Positions 33,134 through 42,618 of a DNA stretch of 64,000 nucleotides are shown here, piece by piece. A model generated the notes under the pieces. The model had not been told where the DNA came from, did not search any database, and saw nothing but the letters and a program-made list of their open reading frames with translations. Position numbers and translations under genes: made by a program. Numbering within the stretch: position 1 is the stretch's first letter; each line of letters opens with the position of its first letter. Origin of the DNA: Paracoccaceae bacterium. Its GTDB lineage: Bacteria > Pseudomonadota > Alphaproteobacteria > Rhodobacterales > Rhodobacteraceae. The stretch spans positions 113,474 to 177,473 of the forward strand of contig JAAEZA010000002.1 of the NCBI GenBank assembly GCA_018223125.1, read 5' to 3'.

Positions 33134-36100
33134 AAGTTACACGGCCCGACAGTCTGGAACAGGCGCTATCCCTGATCACGGACGGTGGCGTGCCGGTGGC
33201 GGGAGGGACCGCCTTCCAACTGGAATATGCACAAGGAACGACGCCTCCTGCGCAATACGTGCCCGTGGGACATCTGATCCCGACCGGCATCAAAGGTCTG
33301 ACTATTGGTGCGGGCACACCGCTTGAGGACTTGCGCCACGCCGGTATTCCCCTGCTGTCGGACGCCTGCCGTGATATGGCCGCTCCGAATATCCGCCGTT
33401 TGGGAACGCTCGGCGGCAATCTGGCTTGGCGAAAAGGCTGCCTTGTTCCGGCACTGATTGCCTTGGATGCGCTCATCACAACGACAAACGGTTCGATGCC
33501 GGTGCTGGAATATCTCTCGGCGCCGGACGGTCTGGTTCTTTCGATCACGCTGCGCCCTTTGGAGGGCGGTCAGATTCAAAGCACTTGGCGCAAGGTCGGA
33601 TTGCGGCAGGCATTCACTGGCTCCGTTATTGCGACGGCGGGAATGATGTCCCTGCGTGACAACACCATCGCGCAAATCCGGCTGGCGGCGGGGGGTGGTG
33701 CAACACCCGCCCAGCGCCTCACATCGGTTGAAGACTGGCTTGTCGGACAAAACCTTCACGCCATTGACCAAACCATCCTGCGCCAGCGTCTGGATGATGC
33801 GATCATCGCTGTGGATTGCCCGTTCCGTACAGCAAGCTATCGGCGGAAAGTGGCGGCAGCTTCGCTGGCGGCGGGATTGTTCGGACTGCCGCTTGCCCCA
33901 CGCAACAAAATGCCCGAACCGTCCAAGACAGCGTTTCCCCCCACGTTGACCGAACTGTCCCGGCTGAAGGGAGGCGACCGCTGGCACACACGCCCTGATA
34001 TGCCCGCCAAACTGCGGGGCACCTTCCCCTATCTTACCGATAAACGGGCGGACGGAATGCTTGTCGGGCGCATTTTACGGGCAGGTCGCCCCCACGCCCT
34101 TATCCGAAGCATCGACACCACAAAAGCTGAGTCTTTGGACGGGGTGGAGGCTGTCGTAACCCACAGGGACATCAAAGGGTTGAATGCCTTCGGGATCGTC
34201 TTTCAGGACCAACCGGCACTGTGTCATGACAAGGTCCGCTATACCGGAGATGCCGTCGCAGCGGTGGCCGCAATTGATGTTGAAACAGCAGAACGGGCGC
34301 TGTCCCTTATCGATGTTGTTTATGAAGATTTGCCCGTCGTCAGTGATGCAAGCTGCGCAATCGCACCTGATGCCCCACCGGTCCACGCAGCAGGCAACCT
34401 TGTAACCGAGGTCGCCCATGGCCGGGGCGATACCTCCACGGGCTGGGCGCAAGCGGTTCACATAGTCGAAGACACTTATGTAACCCCACGCCAGATGCAC
34501 GGATTTATGGAGACCGAAGGCGGTTGGGCCGCACCCGAGGGCGACGGGCTGATCATCTGCGCGGGTGGGCAGCACGGGTCGCGGGACCAGATGCAACTCG
34601 CCCGTATTCTGGATGTACCAGCGGACAGTTTGCGCGTCGTGACCTCCCCCACAGGCGGGGCCTTTGGCGGCAAGGACGAACTGACAGTGCAACCCGCACT
34701 GGCGCTGCTGGCACAAAAATCAGGCAAAGCGGTGCGGCTGCATCTGTCCCGTGCAGAAAGCGTGCAAGCCGGGACCAAGCGCAACCCGTTAACGATCAGA
34801 ATGAAAACCGGTTGCGATGCGCAGGGCAAACTGGTGGCACAAGAGGTGGACGTTATTTCGGACTGCGGGGCTTATGCCTCGCTTGCGCCGGGAGTTCTGG
34901 AAACCGCGCTGGAACATGTCGCGGGGCCTTACAACATCGACCACTATCAGGCGCGCGGGCGACTGGCCTATACCAACAATGGCACCTGCGGTGCGTTTCG
35001 CGGTTTTGGTGCCAACCAGATGACCTTTGCCATCGAATGCCAGATGGACAGGCTGGCTGTTTTGGCCGGTCTTGACCCGTTGGAAATCCGGCACCGCAAC
35101 CTGCGCATTCCCGGCAGCCCCGGCGTGCTCGGGCAGAGGGTCGCTCCGTCAGAGCGTCTGTCCGAAATGCTGGCTGCGGCTGCTCACTCTGACATGTGGC
35201 AGCCTTTTCCAGTGAACGCCGATGAAATTGCCGGAGTCGGCATGGCGCTGAATTATCAGGGCAACGGGCTTGGCACGATCCCACAGGACGAGGCAGATTT
35301 CGGCCTTGCCTTGAAGGACGGGAAAATTCAGGCGGTCTGCGGGCTTGACGAGATGGGACAAGGGCTGACGGCCTCTTTGCACGGGGCGGTTGCCGACAGG
35401 CTCGGCTGTGCGCGCAGTGACGTCTGTTCTGTCACCGGCGATACAAAGCTTGCACCGGACAGCGGCTCTACCACGGCGGCGCGGGGTGGCTTTGTGGTCT
35501 GGCAGGGAGTGAACCGGACGGCCCCTGCTTTTGAAGCTGCCCTGTTAGAGCGGGCCGCAACCCTTAAAGGCTGTACACCGGAGACCCTGAAAATTGTGCA
35601 AGGCGGGGTGGGAGAGACACGGTCAAACACCGCCACACCCTGCCTAACCTTTGCAGAACTGGGGGAGATTGCGCCGGTGATGGCGCATTATGACTTTCCC
35701 AAGACAGAATATACCAAAGGAAACGCCCGTTTCATTTTTGCCTTTGGCGCAACCCTTGCACGGGTGGCTGTGAACCGGATCACGGGAATGGTTCGCGTTG
35801 TCGATCTGGAGATGCATACAGCTGCGGGGCCGGTGATCGATATGGCCTCTTATCTCGGGCAGATGGAAGGGGGGCTGGTGCAGGGGCTTGGATACACGCT
35901 GACAGAGAACATGACCTATCAGAACGGTCTGCCGGTCGCGGGCAACTTTGACAGTTACACGATGCCAAGCGTGAAGGATGTTCCCGAAGCGATGCGTATC
36001 ACCGCCCACGAAGGACTCGACGCAAATGATCCTTATGGCCCGCGCGGAGCGGGAGAACTCGGGATCGGGGCCATTATGCCTGCGATCGCCAATGCGGTGG

Positions 36101-36189
36101 CGACAGCAACAGGACACTGTCCGCCAACCATGCCAATCGCACCGGAAACCATGCTCGAAATGTTGGAGGGCACCCATGGTTCGCTTTAG
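33130..36189 (+). CDS. Xanthine dehydrogenase-family protein: FAD-binding and molybdopterin-binding subunits fused
   Basis: 1019 residues. The N-terminal 260 residues are a CoxM-type FAD domain (VPVAGGTAFQLEY about 21-33, APNIRRLGTLGGNLAWRKGC about 87-106). The molybdenum domain follows (about 290-1015): SPTGGAFGGKDEL (about 507-519), NGTCGAFRGFGANQMTFAIE (about 617-636) and YGPRGAGELGIGA (about 968-980), where the Glu of GAGELG corresponds to the catalytic base. The iron-sulfur subunit is the next gene. In ordinary bacterial enzymes FAD and Fe-S parts are fused and the Mo subunit is separate, or all three are separate; FAD plus Mo in one chain is uncommon. Reaction: hydroxylation of a purine or other N-heterocycle next to a ring N; xanthine, hypoxanthine or a methylated purine are candidates. 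Confidence 0.87.
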   Translation: MKVTRPDSLEQALSLITDGGVPVAGGTAFQLEYAQGTTPPAQYVPVGHLIPTGIKGLTIGAGTPLEDLRHAGIPLLSDACRDMAAPNIRRLGTLGGNLAWRKGCLVPALIALDALITTTNGSMPVLEYLSAPDGLVLSITLRPLEGGQIQSTWRKVGLRQAFTGSVIATAGMMSLRDNTIAQIRLAAGGGATPAQRLTSVEDWLVGQNLHAIDQTILRQRLDDAIIAVDCPFRTASYRRKVAAASLAAGLFGLPLAPRNKMPEPSKTAFPPTLTELSRLKGGDRWHTRPDMPAKLRGTFPYLTDKRADGMLVGRILRAGRPHALIRSIDTTKAESLDGVEAVVTHRDIKGLNAFGIVFQDQPALCHDKVRYTGDAVAAVAAIDVETAERALSLIDVVYEDLPVVSDASCAIAPDAPPVHAAGNLVTEVAHGRGDTSTGWAQAVHIVEDTYVTPRQMHGFMETEGGWAAPEGDGLIICAGGQHGSRDQMQLARILDVPADSLRVVTSPTGGAFGGKDELTVQPALALLAQKSGKAVRLHLSRAESVQAGTKRNPLTIRMKTGCDAQGKLVAQEVDVISDCGAYASLAPGVLETALEHVAGPYNIDHYQARGRLAYTNNGTCGAFRGFGANQMTFAIECQMDRLAVLAGLDPLEIRHRNLRIPGSPGVLGQRVAPSERLSEMLAAAAHSDMWQPFPVNADEIAGVGMALNYQGNGLGTIPQDEADFGLALKDGKIQAVCGLDEMGQGLTASLHGAVADRLGCARSDVCSVTGDTKLAPDSGSTTAARGGFVVWQGVNRTAPAFEAALLERAATLKGCTPETLKIVQGGVGETRSNTATPCLTFAELGEIAPVMAHYDFPKTEYTKGNARFIFAFGATLARVAVNRITGMVRVVDLEMHTAAGPVIDMASYLGQMEGGLVQGLGYTLTENMTYQNGLPVAGNFDSYTMPSVKDVPEAMRITAHEGLDANDPYGPRGAGELGIGAIMPAIANAVATATGHCPPTMPIAPETMLEMLEGTHGSL

Positions 36190-36640
36190 CCTGAACGGTG
36201 TGGAGACGGAAATCGCACCTGATGACATGCTTCTGACCCGTCTGCGCGAGGGGCTGGGCAAAACCGCCACAAAGGTCGGCTGCGAAATCGGACGATGCGG
36301 CGCCTGCACGGTGTTGCGGGACGGCGTGGCAATCAACGCCTGTCTTGTCATGGGCTGGCAACTGGAGGGTGCGGAAATTTGCACCATCGACGGGCTGGAA
36401 ACCCTGCCCGCCGGTCAACTGCTGATCAAGGCAATGGAGATCGAGAACGGGTTTCAATGCGGTTATTGCGCCCCCGGCGTGATGATGAGCCTTGCAGGGC
36501 TGCTGTCCGCTGAAAACACACCGACAGATGCGATGATCGAAGAAGCGCTTGAAGGCAATATCTGCCGCTGCACCGGCTATCACTCTATCCTGCGCGGTGC
36601 CCGTCTGGCCCGCGATATGATGAAGGAAACACACCTATGA
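36176..36640 (+). CDS. [2Fe-2S] subunit of the xanthine dehydrogenase-like enzyme
   Basis: 154 residues from ATG 36176, overlapping the large subunit by 14 bases. The plant-type [2Fe-2S] cluster is bound by CEIGRCGACTVL (about 39-50) with C-x-V at about 60, and the second cluster by GFQCGYCAPGVMM (about 95-107) and NICRCTGYHSI (about 130-140). This is the small CoxS/XdhC-type subunit that carries electrons from molybdenum to FAD. Its stop overlaps the aldehyde dehydrogenase start (ATGA). Confidence 0.92.
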   Translation: MVRFSLNGVETEIAPDDMLLTRLREGLGKTATKVGCEIGRCGACTVLRDGVAINACLVMGWQLEGAEICTIDGLETLPAGQLLIKAMEIENGFQCGYCAPGVMMSLAGLLSAENTPTDAMIEEALEGNICRCTGYHSILRGARLARDMMKETHL

Positions 36641-38145
36641 CGATCACGCTTCGGCCCTGCGCCCCCAAGACAGAAGGGGCGAAGGATTTTCTGTCCCGCA
36701 CTGTGCAGCCGGTCTGGATCGGGGGGCACTGGCAGGTTCTGCCCGACAGCTTTGACAGCCACGATCCGGCTTCGGACGCATTGCTGACCCGTCTGTCAAA
36801 AGCCGGTGCAGCGGAGGCCGATCAGGCGGTCGCGGCAGCGGGCCGCGCGCTAAACACACCGGACTGGGCCGAAATGCTGCCCGCTGCACGACAGTCCCTG
36901 TTGTGGAAAATCGCAGACCTGATCGAAGCCCACGCCGACGAACTGGCAGAGCTTGAATGCCTTGATCAGGGTAAAACCTATGCCACTGCCCGTTTCGGAG
37001 AACTGAACGGCGCCATCGCGCAATTCCGCTACTACGCCGGTTATGCCACCAAACTGACCGGCCAGACCATCACACCCTCTATCGGTTATGCCCCTGAAGG
37101 CAAGCAGGTGATGGCCTATACACGACGGGAACCTGTTGGCGTCGTGGCGGCGATCGTGCCGTGGAACTCTCCTTTGCTGATGGCAGCGATGAAACTAGCG
37201 CCGGCGCTTTGTGCGGGGTGTACGGTGGTATTGAAACCCGCCGAGGAAACATCCCTGACAGCGGTACGCCTGTGTGAATTGATCGAACAGGCCGGAATGC
37301 CCGCGGGCGTGGTAAATCTTCTGACGGGGTTCGGCCACGAGGTCGGCGAGGCCCTTGCAACGCATCCTGACGTGGCAAAAGTTGCCTTCACCGGATCGAC
37401 CGAGGTTGGTCGCCGTTTGCTTGGCGCGGCACAGGGCAATCTGAAAAAGCTCACACTGGAACTCGGCGGAAAGTCACCTGCTGTGGTGATGGAGGATGCC
37501 GATCTTTCGCTTGCGGTGTCCGGTGTTGCGCGGGGGATATTCGCAAACTCGGGACAGGTCTGCGTGGCCGCTGCGCGGATATATGTGCAGCGCGGGGTTT
37601 ACGACCGGTTCGCAGAAAGCTTTGCGCAAACAGCGCGAGCAATGCGGCTTGGTCACGGGTTGGATCCCAACAGCGATCTCGGCCCGCTGGTGAATGCAGG
37701 TCACGCCAGCACAGTGGCCGCAATGGTCGAATCCGGCCGGAGTAGCGGTGCCGAAATCCTGACGGGCGGAGACACAGACGCCGGCTACCCCGCCTTTTAC
37801 CACCCGACGGTGCTGGCCAATGTGCCCGCCAGCGCAGAACTCATGCGTCAGGAGGTTTTCGGACCTGTTGCCACCCTCACTCCGTTTGACGATCCGGACG
37901 AAGTCATCTCAATGGCAAATGACACAGAATACGGTCTGGCAGCTTCTGTCTGGACGCAAAACCTGTCAACCGCGCACCGCATGTCAGCACAGGTTCGTGC
38001 CGGCACAGTCTGGGTGAACTGCCACAGTTACTTCTCGCCGGAATTGCCAAAGGGCGGCATGAAAGCCTCCGGTTGGGGGGTCGAGAACGGGGCGCATGGA
38101 CTGGAAAACTACCTTGAAAACAAAACCGTCTGCATGACGATTTAA
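36637..38145 (+). CDS. Aldehyde dehydrogenase
   Basis: 502 residues of the NAD(P)-dependent ALDH superfamily. Landmarks are VVAAIVPWNSPLLMAAMKLAPAL (about 168-190), FTGSTEVGRRLLGAA (about 250-264), LELGGKSPAVVMEDADL (about 273-289, catalytic Glu), FANSGQVCVAAARIYV (about 302-317, catalytic Cys) and EVFGPVATLTPFD (about 407-419). It oxidises an aldehyde to an acid in the cytoplasm. In this operon aldehydes could come from the ThDP decarboxylase, the GMC oxidoreductase or oxidative N-dealkylation by the Rieske system. The substrate cannot be read from the sequence. Confidence 0.9.
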   Translation: MTITLRPCAPKTEGAKDFLSRTVQPVWIGGHWQVLPDSFDSHDPASDALLTRLSKAGAAEADQAVAAAGRALNTPDWAEMLPAARQSLLWKIADLIEAHADELAELECLDQGKTYATARFGELNGAIAQFRYYAGYATKLTGQTITPSIGYAPEGKQVMAYTRREPVGVVAAIVPWNSPLLMAAMKLAPALCAGCTVVLKPAEETSLTAVRLCELIEQAGMPAGVVNLLTGFGHEVGEALATHPDVAKVAFTGSTEVGRRLLGAAQGNLKKLTLELGGKSPAVVMEDADLSLAVSGVARGIFANSGQVCVAAARIYVQRGVYDRFAESFAQTARAMRLGHGLDPNSDLGPLVNAGHASTVAAMVESGRSSGAEILTGGDTDAGYPAFYHPTVLANVPASAELMRQEVFGPVATLTPFDDPDEVISMANDTEYGLAASVWTQNLSTAHRMSAQVRAGTVWVNCHSYFSPELPKGGMKASGWGVENGAHGLENYLENKTVCMTI

Positions 38146-38169
38146 GCCACCAACGGGAAAGCCGACACG

Positions 38170-39498
38170 ATGACGATTGATATTGCGATTACTAACGGCA
38201 CGGTAATGCCGATGGGCGGGGCCAGCGCGATAGAGCGGGGGACCGTCACTATAAAAGGTGATAAAATCGCTGCGGTCGGTCCTTCCGCTGATGTAGATAT
38301 CGCCGGCGCCGTCAAAGTGATCGACGCAAGTAATTGTGTGATCATGCCCGGCTTTGCAAACAGCCACACCCACATCGCATCAAACATGCTGCTACGCGGC
38401 CTTCTGGAAGATGTCCGCCTGTTCGAGTGGCTTGGCACCATGTGGAAGCTGAAACAGAATTTCGACCCTGAAACGCTCTATTGGGCCAATATGAACGGCC
38501 TGGTAGAGATGGTGAAATCCGGCATCACCGCCTTTAACGAACATTTTGATGCTTATGCAGTCGAACCCCAGATCGAGGCGCTGAAGGAACTGCCGCTCAG
38601 GGCCACATTGGGTTACGGATTTGCGGATCGCGGGATTTACGCGCAAATCACCGATTGGTCATGGAAAACCCTGAACAGTTTTGGCGATCTGGTGGACCGG
38701 CATCACCACAGCAACGGCGGGCTCTTGCAGATTGGTCTGTCCCCGCACGCGCCCTATTCCTGTGGTGCAGAGATGTACCATCTGGTGCGCGAAGTGGCTG
38801 ACGCATACAGCGTTCCGATCCACACCCACCTTGCCGAAGGCCCGCAGGAAATCGCCTATGTACAAGAACACTACGGCACCTCTCCAGTGCGCTGGCTGCA
38901 TTCTCTGGGGTTTCTGAAATCGGATGTAACAGCCGCCCATTGTACCCAACTTGACGAGGAAGATGCCCGTATTCTGGCGGAAACCGGTACGAAAATCGCC
39001 CATTGTCCAATCTGTAACGCGAAACTGTCGTCGGGGACTTTGCATCTGGAATGTGTGCAGCGCCACGGGGTGACGGTGGGCCTTGCGACGGACGGACCGG
39101 CGAGTCACAACACGCTCGACATGTTTCAGGAAATGAAATTTGCCAGCATTATTCACAAGGACAAAACAGGGAACGCAGAGTTTCTACCGACGACCCAAGT
39201 GCTTGAAATGGCAACCGCAGAAGGGGCAAAGGCGATGAACCGTCCCGAAACCGGTCAATTGTGCGCAGGAATGGCGGCGGATGTTATCGTGGTCAATCTG
39301 GACACGACACATACCATGCCGGTCTACGACCCTGCTGCGTCCCTTGTCTATTCCAGTCGCGCGGACGATGTGCTCCATACGATAGTCGCTGGACAGTTGC
39401 TGATGGAGAACCGGATTGTCGCGGGTGTAGACGAAGCAGAGATACGGAGAAATTTTCACGCCAAGGCACACGCGCTTCGCACCCGAAGTCTGACCTGA
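38170..39498 (+). CDS. Amidohydrolase/deaminase of the COG0402 (MtaD/TrzN) group, second plus-strand copy
   Basis: 442 residues. PGFANSHTHIASNMLLRG (about 60-77, HxH), PIHTHLAEGPQE (about 218-229), AAHCTQLDEED (about 256-266), AHCPICNAKLSSGT (about 277-290) and GLATDGPASHNTLDMFQEMK (about 303-322, metal Asp). The HTHxAxxMLLRG and DMFQEMK motifs place it near 5-methylthioadenosine/SAH deaminase and triazine hydrolases. The usual SNxKLASG appears as CNAKLSSG. It is the last gene of the plus-strand run. It probably deaminates a purine derivative or a side product; no substrate can be given. Confidence 0.8.
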   Translation: MTIDIAITNGTVMPMGGASAIERGTVTIKGDKIAAVGPSADVDIAGAVKVIDASNCVIMPGFANSHTHIASNMLLRGLLEDVRLFEWLGTMWKLKQNFDPETLYWANMNGLVEMVKSGITAFNEHFDAYAVEPQIEALKELPLRATLGYGFADRGIYAQITDWSWKTLNSFGDLVDRHHHSNGGLLQIGLSPHAPYSCGAEMYHLVREVADAYSVPIHTHLAEGPQEIAYVQEHYGTSPVRWLHSLGFLKSDVTAAHCTQLDEEDARILAETGTKIAHCPICNAKLSSGTLHLECVQRHGVTVGLATDGPASHNTLDMFQEMKFASIIHKDKTGNAEFLPTTQVLEMATAEGAKAMNRPETGQLCAGMAADVIVVNLDTTHTMPVYDPAASLVYSSRADDVLHTIVAGQLLMENRIVAGVDEAEIRRNFHAKAHALRTRSLT

Positions 39499-39607
39499 AA
39501 ACATCAGTGGTGGTTCCAAAATTTATCCAGAAAGTACCGACGGAATCTCTTTCGTCCTACGTTAAAGGAGAAATATCCGATGACATAGCCGACACGGACG
39601 CCTTTTA

Positions 39608-40753
39608 ATGTTTAACAAAATCCTTTCCGTTACCACATTTATTTCATCCGGTTGCCTCGCCCCGCTGGCCGCTTTTGCCCATCCCGATGCCCACAGCATT
39701 GCGGACACCGCCCTGAAACAACCTGCCAAGATTGTGGATTGCACGCTCGAAAACGGAGAAAGCGCCAAATGCGCCGCCTATACTGTCAGATTCCTGCCTG
39801 AAACACTGGAAATCGGACCGTTCTGCCCTGCCACACTGGACGAAACAGGCGGGGTTTGGGATTGGGACGGAGAGAATGCCGGATTGTACCGGATTGATCG
39901 CGCTTACCTCGAAATGCTCTCGGGGCTCGGTTACACTTTTTTCAATGATGACGGAGAGGTAAACGTTTTCGACATCCGCATTGAAGGGCCGGAAGCAGAT
40001 AATGAATGTATCGCCGGCTCTCTGGATACGAATGCAGATATGTCGATTACCGCTTTGATCCCCGTTTCACCACAAATGGCCCAATCGCCAACCCCGCTCG
40101 GGACGGTTTCAAAGATCGGCATGGGGCTGGACGGCGTACCGGTTTTCGCGGATGCACCCTCGGTTCTTGAGACAGGTCATATGCCTGCTCTGGACACCTG
40201 CGGCGGTCATGTTGATCCGGGCGGGTGGTATCACTGGCACGCGACAGCAACGGATATCGACACGGTGTTCGAGAAGGAAAACGTAGACGCCACCTGCGCA
40301 CATGTAAAACAGGACCAGACAGCGCAATTCGGCTATGCTTTTGACGGTTTTGCCTTGTTTGGCTCCCGCGAGGCGGACGGAACATTGCCTGTCGGGCTGG
40401 ATGACTGCGGCGGGCACGTTGGTCCGGTTGCGGGTCAAGAGGGCGAGGTCTACCACTACCACGCCAGCGAGAGTTTTCCCAACCTGCCAACCTGTCTGGT
40501 CGGCGTCGTGGCGCAAGACAACTTTACAACCACAGCCGCACAGGGCATCGGCTCTGCCAATGGAAACGGCGGCCCGGGCGGCGGCCGTCCGGACTTCTCC
40601 GAACCGGCAAAAGCCCTTGGCATCGAACCATCCGACCTGATGAATGCAATCCGCGCCGAAGGCGGACGTGACGCAGACCTCGGCAAAGTCGCCGAACGTC
40701 TCGGTATTTCCAAAGACGCGCTGGAAGCAGCAATGCCAGGACGCCGCCCTTAA
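39608..40753 (+). CDS. Secreted YHYH-domain protein
   Basis: 381 residues. Signal peptide KILSVTTFISSGCLAPLAAFA (about 4-24) with cleavage before HPDAHS. The YHYH domain shows GHVDPGGWYHWHATATD (about 199-215), YAFDGFALFGSREADGTLP (about 242-260) and GHVG...GEVYHYHASESFPN (about 269-295), the motif that names the family. Cysteines at about 44, 53, 74, 135, 197, 233, 267 and 297 suggest disulfides in the periplasm. The C-terminal 65 residues (about 317-381) are Gly-rich followed by a helical DUF-like tail (AKALGIEPSDLMNAIRAEGG). Family function unknown; a metal or ligand site formed by the His/Tyr residues is plausible. Confidence 0.78.
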   Translation: MFNKILSVTTFISSGCLAPLAAFAHPDAHSIADTALKQPAKIVDCTLENGESAKCAAYTVRFLPETLEIGPFCPATLDETGGVWDWDGENAGLYRIDRAYLEMLSGLGYTFFNDDGEVNVFDIRIEGPEADNECIAGSLDTNADMSITALIPVSPQMAQSPTPLGTVSKIGMGLDGVPVFADAPSVLETGHMPALDTCGGHVDPGGWYHWHATATDIDTVFEKENVDATCAHVKQDQTAQFGYAFDGFALFGSREADGTLPVGLDDCGGHVGPVAGQEGEVYHYHASESFPNLPTCLVGVVAQDNFTTTAAQGIGSANGNGGPGGGRPDFSEPAKALGIEPSDLMNAIRAEGGRDADLGKVAERLGISKDALEAAMPGRRP

Positions 40754-40855
40754 CGGCGGCGTTCTGCGCCACCGGAGCACATCCGGATCTTTTTAAAAGT
40801 CGCGCAACGAGGAAACGGATTGGCGAAGATGCCCATGCCGGATGTCACCCCCTGA

Positions 40856-41806
40856 TTACCTTGCTTGCGCCTTTGGCAGTACGCACAACATTTCATAAAG
40901 CAGGTTTGCAGCCATGACAGCCGTATTGCCGGAAGGGTCATAGGGCGGGGACACTTCGACGAGGTCACAGCCCACGATGTTCAGACCGGCGCAGCCGCGC
41001 ACGATCTCAAACCCTTGTGAAGCGGTCAGCCCGCCAAACTCCGGCGTCCCTGTCCCCGGAGCGACAGAAGGATCAAGACTGTCGATGTCGAAAGTCAGAT
41101 AAACTGGCCGCTCTTTCACTTGTTCGCGGATCTTATCCATCACCGGCGCCAGTGATTTGTACCAAACCTCTTCAGCCTGAATAACCGTGAAACCCCAACT
41201 GCGTCCGGTGTCAAAATCATCTGCTTCGTATCCGGTCCCTCGCAAACCGATCTGGAAGGTGTTGGCCGCATCAATCAACCCTTCCTCATAAGCACGGCGG
41301 AACGGGGTGCCGTGGGCGATTTCCTCTCCGAACATATGGTCGTTGATGTCGGCATGAGCATCCACATGGATCAGTGCTACAGGACCGTGTTTTTTGGCGA
41401 TCGCGCGAAGCACCGGCAGGGACAGCGTGTGATCGCCCCCCATGGTCACCGGCACCACATCATGTTTCAGCACCTCGTCGTAAAAGGCGGTTATCCGCTT
41501 TACCGTGTCTTTCAGGTCAAATGTATTGACCGGCACATCCCCGATATCGGCGACCTGCATATGCGCGAATGGTGCAGCTTTCGTCCACATGTTGTAGGGA
41601 CGCAGCATTGTGCTTTCTGCCCTGATCTGTTTGGGGCCAAAGCGCGTACCCGCGCGCCAGCTGGCACCGATGTCCATTGGAATACCAATCAGGGCCGCGT
41701 CCAGTCCTTGTGCATCCGCAGCGGATGGCAGACGCATGAAGGTTCCAGGCCCTGCGAAACGTGGCATTTCGTTACCGCCGAGCGGTTGGTTGTAGCTATC
41801 CGACAT
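40856..41806 (-). CDS. Agmatinase/guanidino-acid ureohydrolase family enzyme
   Basis: 316 residues of the arginase/agmatinase superfamily. Binuclear Mn ligands are visible: GGDHTLSLP (about 122-130), LIHVDAHADIND (about 143-154) and LTFDIDSLDPSVAPGTGTPE (about 232-251). The C-terminal DLVEVSPPYDPSGNTAVMAA resembles guanidinobutyrase/guanidinopropionase (GbuA/GpuA) as much as SpeB. It cleaves a guanidino compound to an amine plus urea. It is the last gene of a six-gene minus-strand run with a Pot-type ABC importer, so the importer probably takes up the guanidino compound or polyamine that this enzyme processes. Confidence 0.85.
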   Translation of the reverse strand: MSDSYNQPLGGNEMPRFAGPGTFMRLPSAADAQGLDAALIGIPMDIGASWRAGTRFGPKQIRAESTMLRPYNMWTKAAPFAHMQVADIGDVPVNTFDLKDTVKRITAFYDEVLKHDVVPVTMGGDHTLSLPVLRAIAKKHGPVALIHVDAHADINDHMFGEEIAHGTPFRRAYEEGLIDAANTFQIGLRGTGYEADDFDTGRSWGFTVIQAEEVWYKSLAPVMDKIREQVKERPVYLTFDIDSLDPSVAPGTGTPEFGGLTASQGFEIVRGCAGLNIVGCDLVEVSPPYDPSGNTAVMAANLLYEMLCVLPKAQAR

Positions 41807-41889
41807 GGTTCTGTTCCTGTTTTTTTGTCTGACTATCCGGTCATCCGGAGCCGTAGTTGAAGATTTGTGTCCGTTCGGGACCGGGCCGC

Positions 41890-42618
41890 TCAGACGTCTT
41901 TTTCCCGCAGCCAGTTTGTAATCAATTCCCGATAACGCTCCCCCGAGAACGATTTGAAATGTCCCCCGTGCACAACGCGGGCTGGAAGGGAAAGCAAACG
42001 TTTCATGCTATCAACATATTGCGCCATTTCCACCGGATCGTCGCTTTCGATCAGCGGACCGTCATAGAGAATGTCACCGGAGATCAACATTTCCGTTTCA
42101 GCCTCCCAAAGCGCAATGCCGCCCGGACTGTGGCCGGGTGTGTGAATAACCTCGAAATGCCGGTCGCCCAAATCAATAATACTGCCATCCTGTAAAATCC
42201 GCGTGGCAGGGGCAGATTTCACCGTGTAGGTGGCGGATTGATAAGGCTCCGGCGGCAGTTCTGTGAATATATCGTCCTTCACATAATCGGCAGCCCATGT
42301 ATTTTCGCGGGAAGGCGCCGCAAGGATGTCTGCTTCCGCAGCGTGGCACAGGCGGCAATCAAATTCATGGTGCGTGCCGATATGGTCGAAATGGGTATGG
42401 CTGGCCACCGCATCAAGCGGGCGTTCGCTTACCAGTGGCACCCATTCGCGCAGGGAAAGGACGCCCATACCACTGTCTACCAGCATGTCCTTATCGCGCC
42501 CGCGGACATGCCAGATATTGCAGCGGAAAAACTCCTTGATGTGGGGTTCGTCAATCCACGTCACACCGTCCGAGAGCTTGCGCAGACGGTACCAGTCTTC
42601 GGGTCGTGCATGTTTCAT
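41890..42618 (-). CDS. MBL-fold metallo-hydrolase
   Basis: 242 residues from ATG 42618 (MKHARPEDW), which overlaps the ATPase stop (ATGA). Metal motif SHTHFDHIG (about 96-104), then HTPGHSPGGIALW (about 163-175), ISGDILYDG (about 182-190) and VVHGGHFKSF (about 213-222). These are the five HxHxDH/H/D/H ligand motifs of the metallo-beta-lactamase fold. Similar stand-alone hydrolases act on esters, lactones or thioesters. Position between Pot-type transporter and ureohydrolase suggests a role in the same catabolic step, but no substrate is evident. Confidence 0.82.
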   Translation of the reverse strand: MKHARPEDWYRLRKLSDGVTWIDEPHIKEFFRCNIWHVRGRDKDMLVDSGMGVLSLREWVPLVSERPLDAVASHTHFDHIGTHHEFDCRLCHAAEADILAAPSRENTWAADYVKDDIFTELPPEPYQSATYTVKSAPATRILQDGSIIDLGDRHFEVIHTPGHSPGGIALWEAETEMLISGDILYDGPLIESDDPVEMAQYVDSMKRLLSLPARVVHGGHFKSFSGERYRELITNWLREKDV

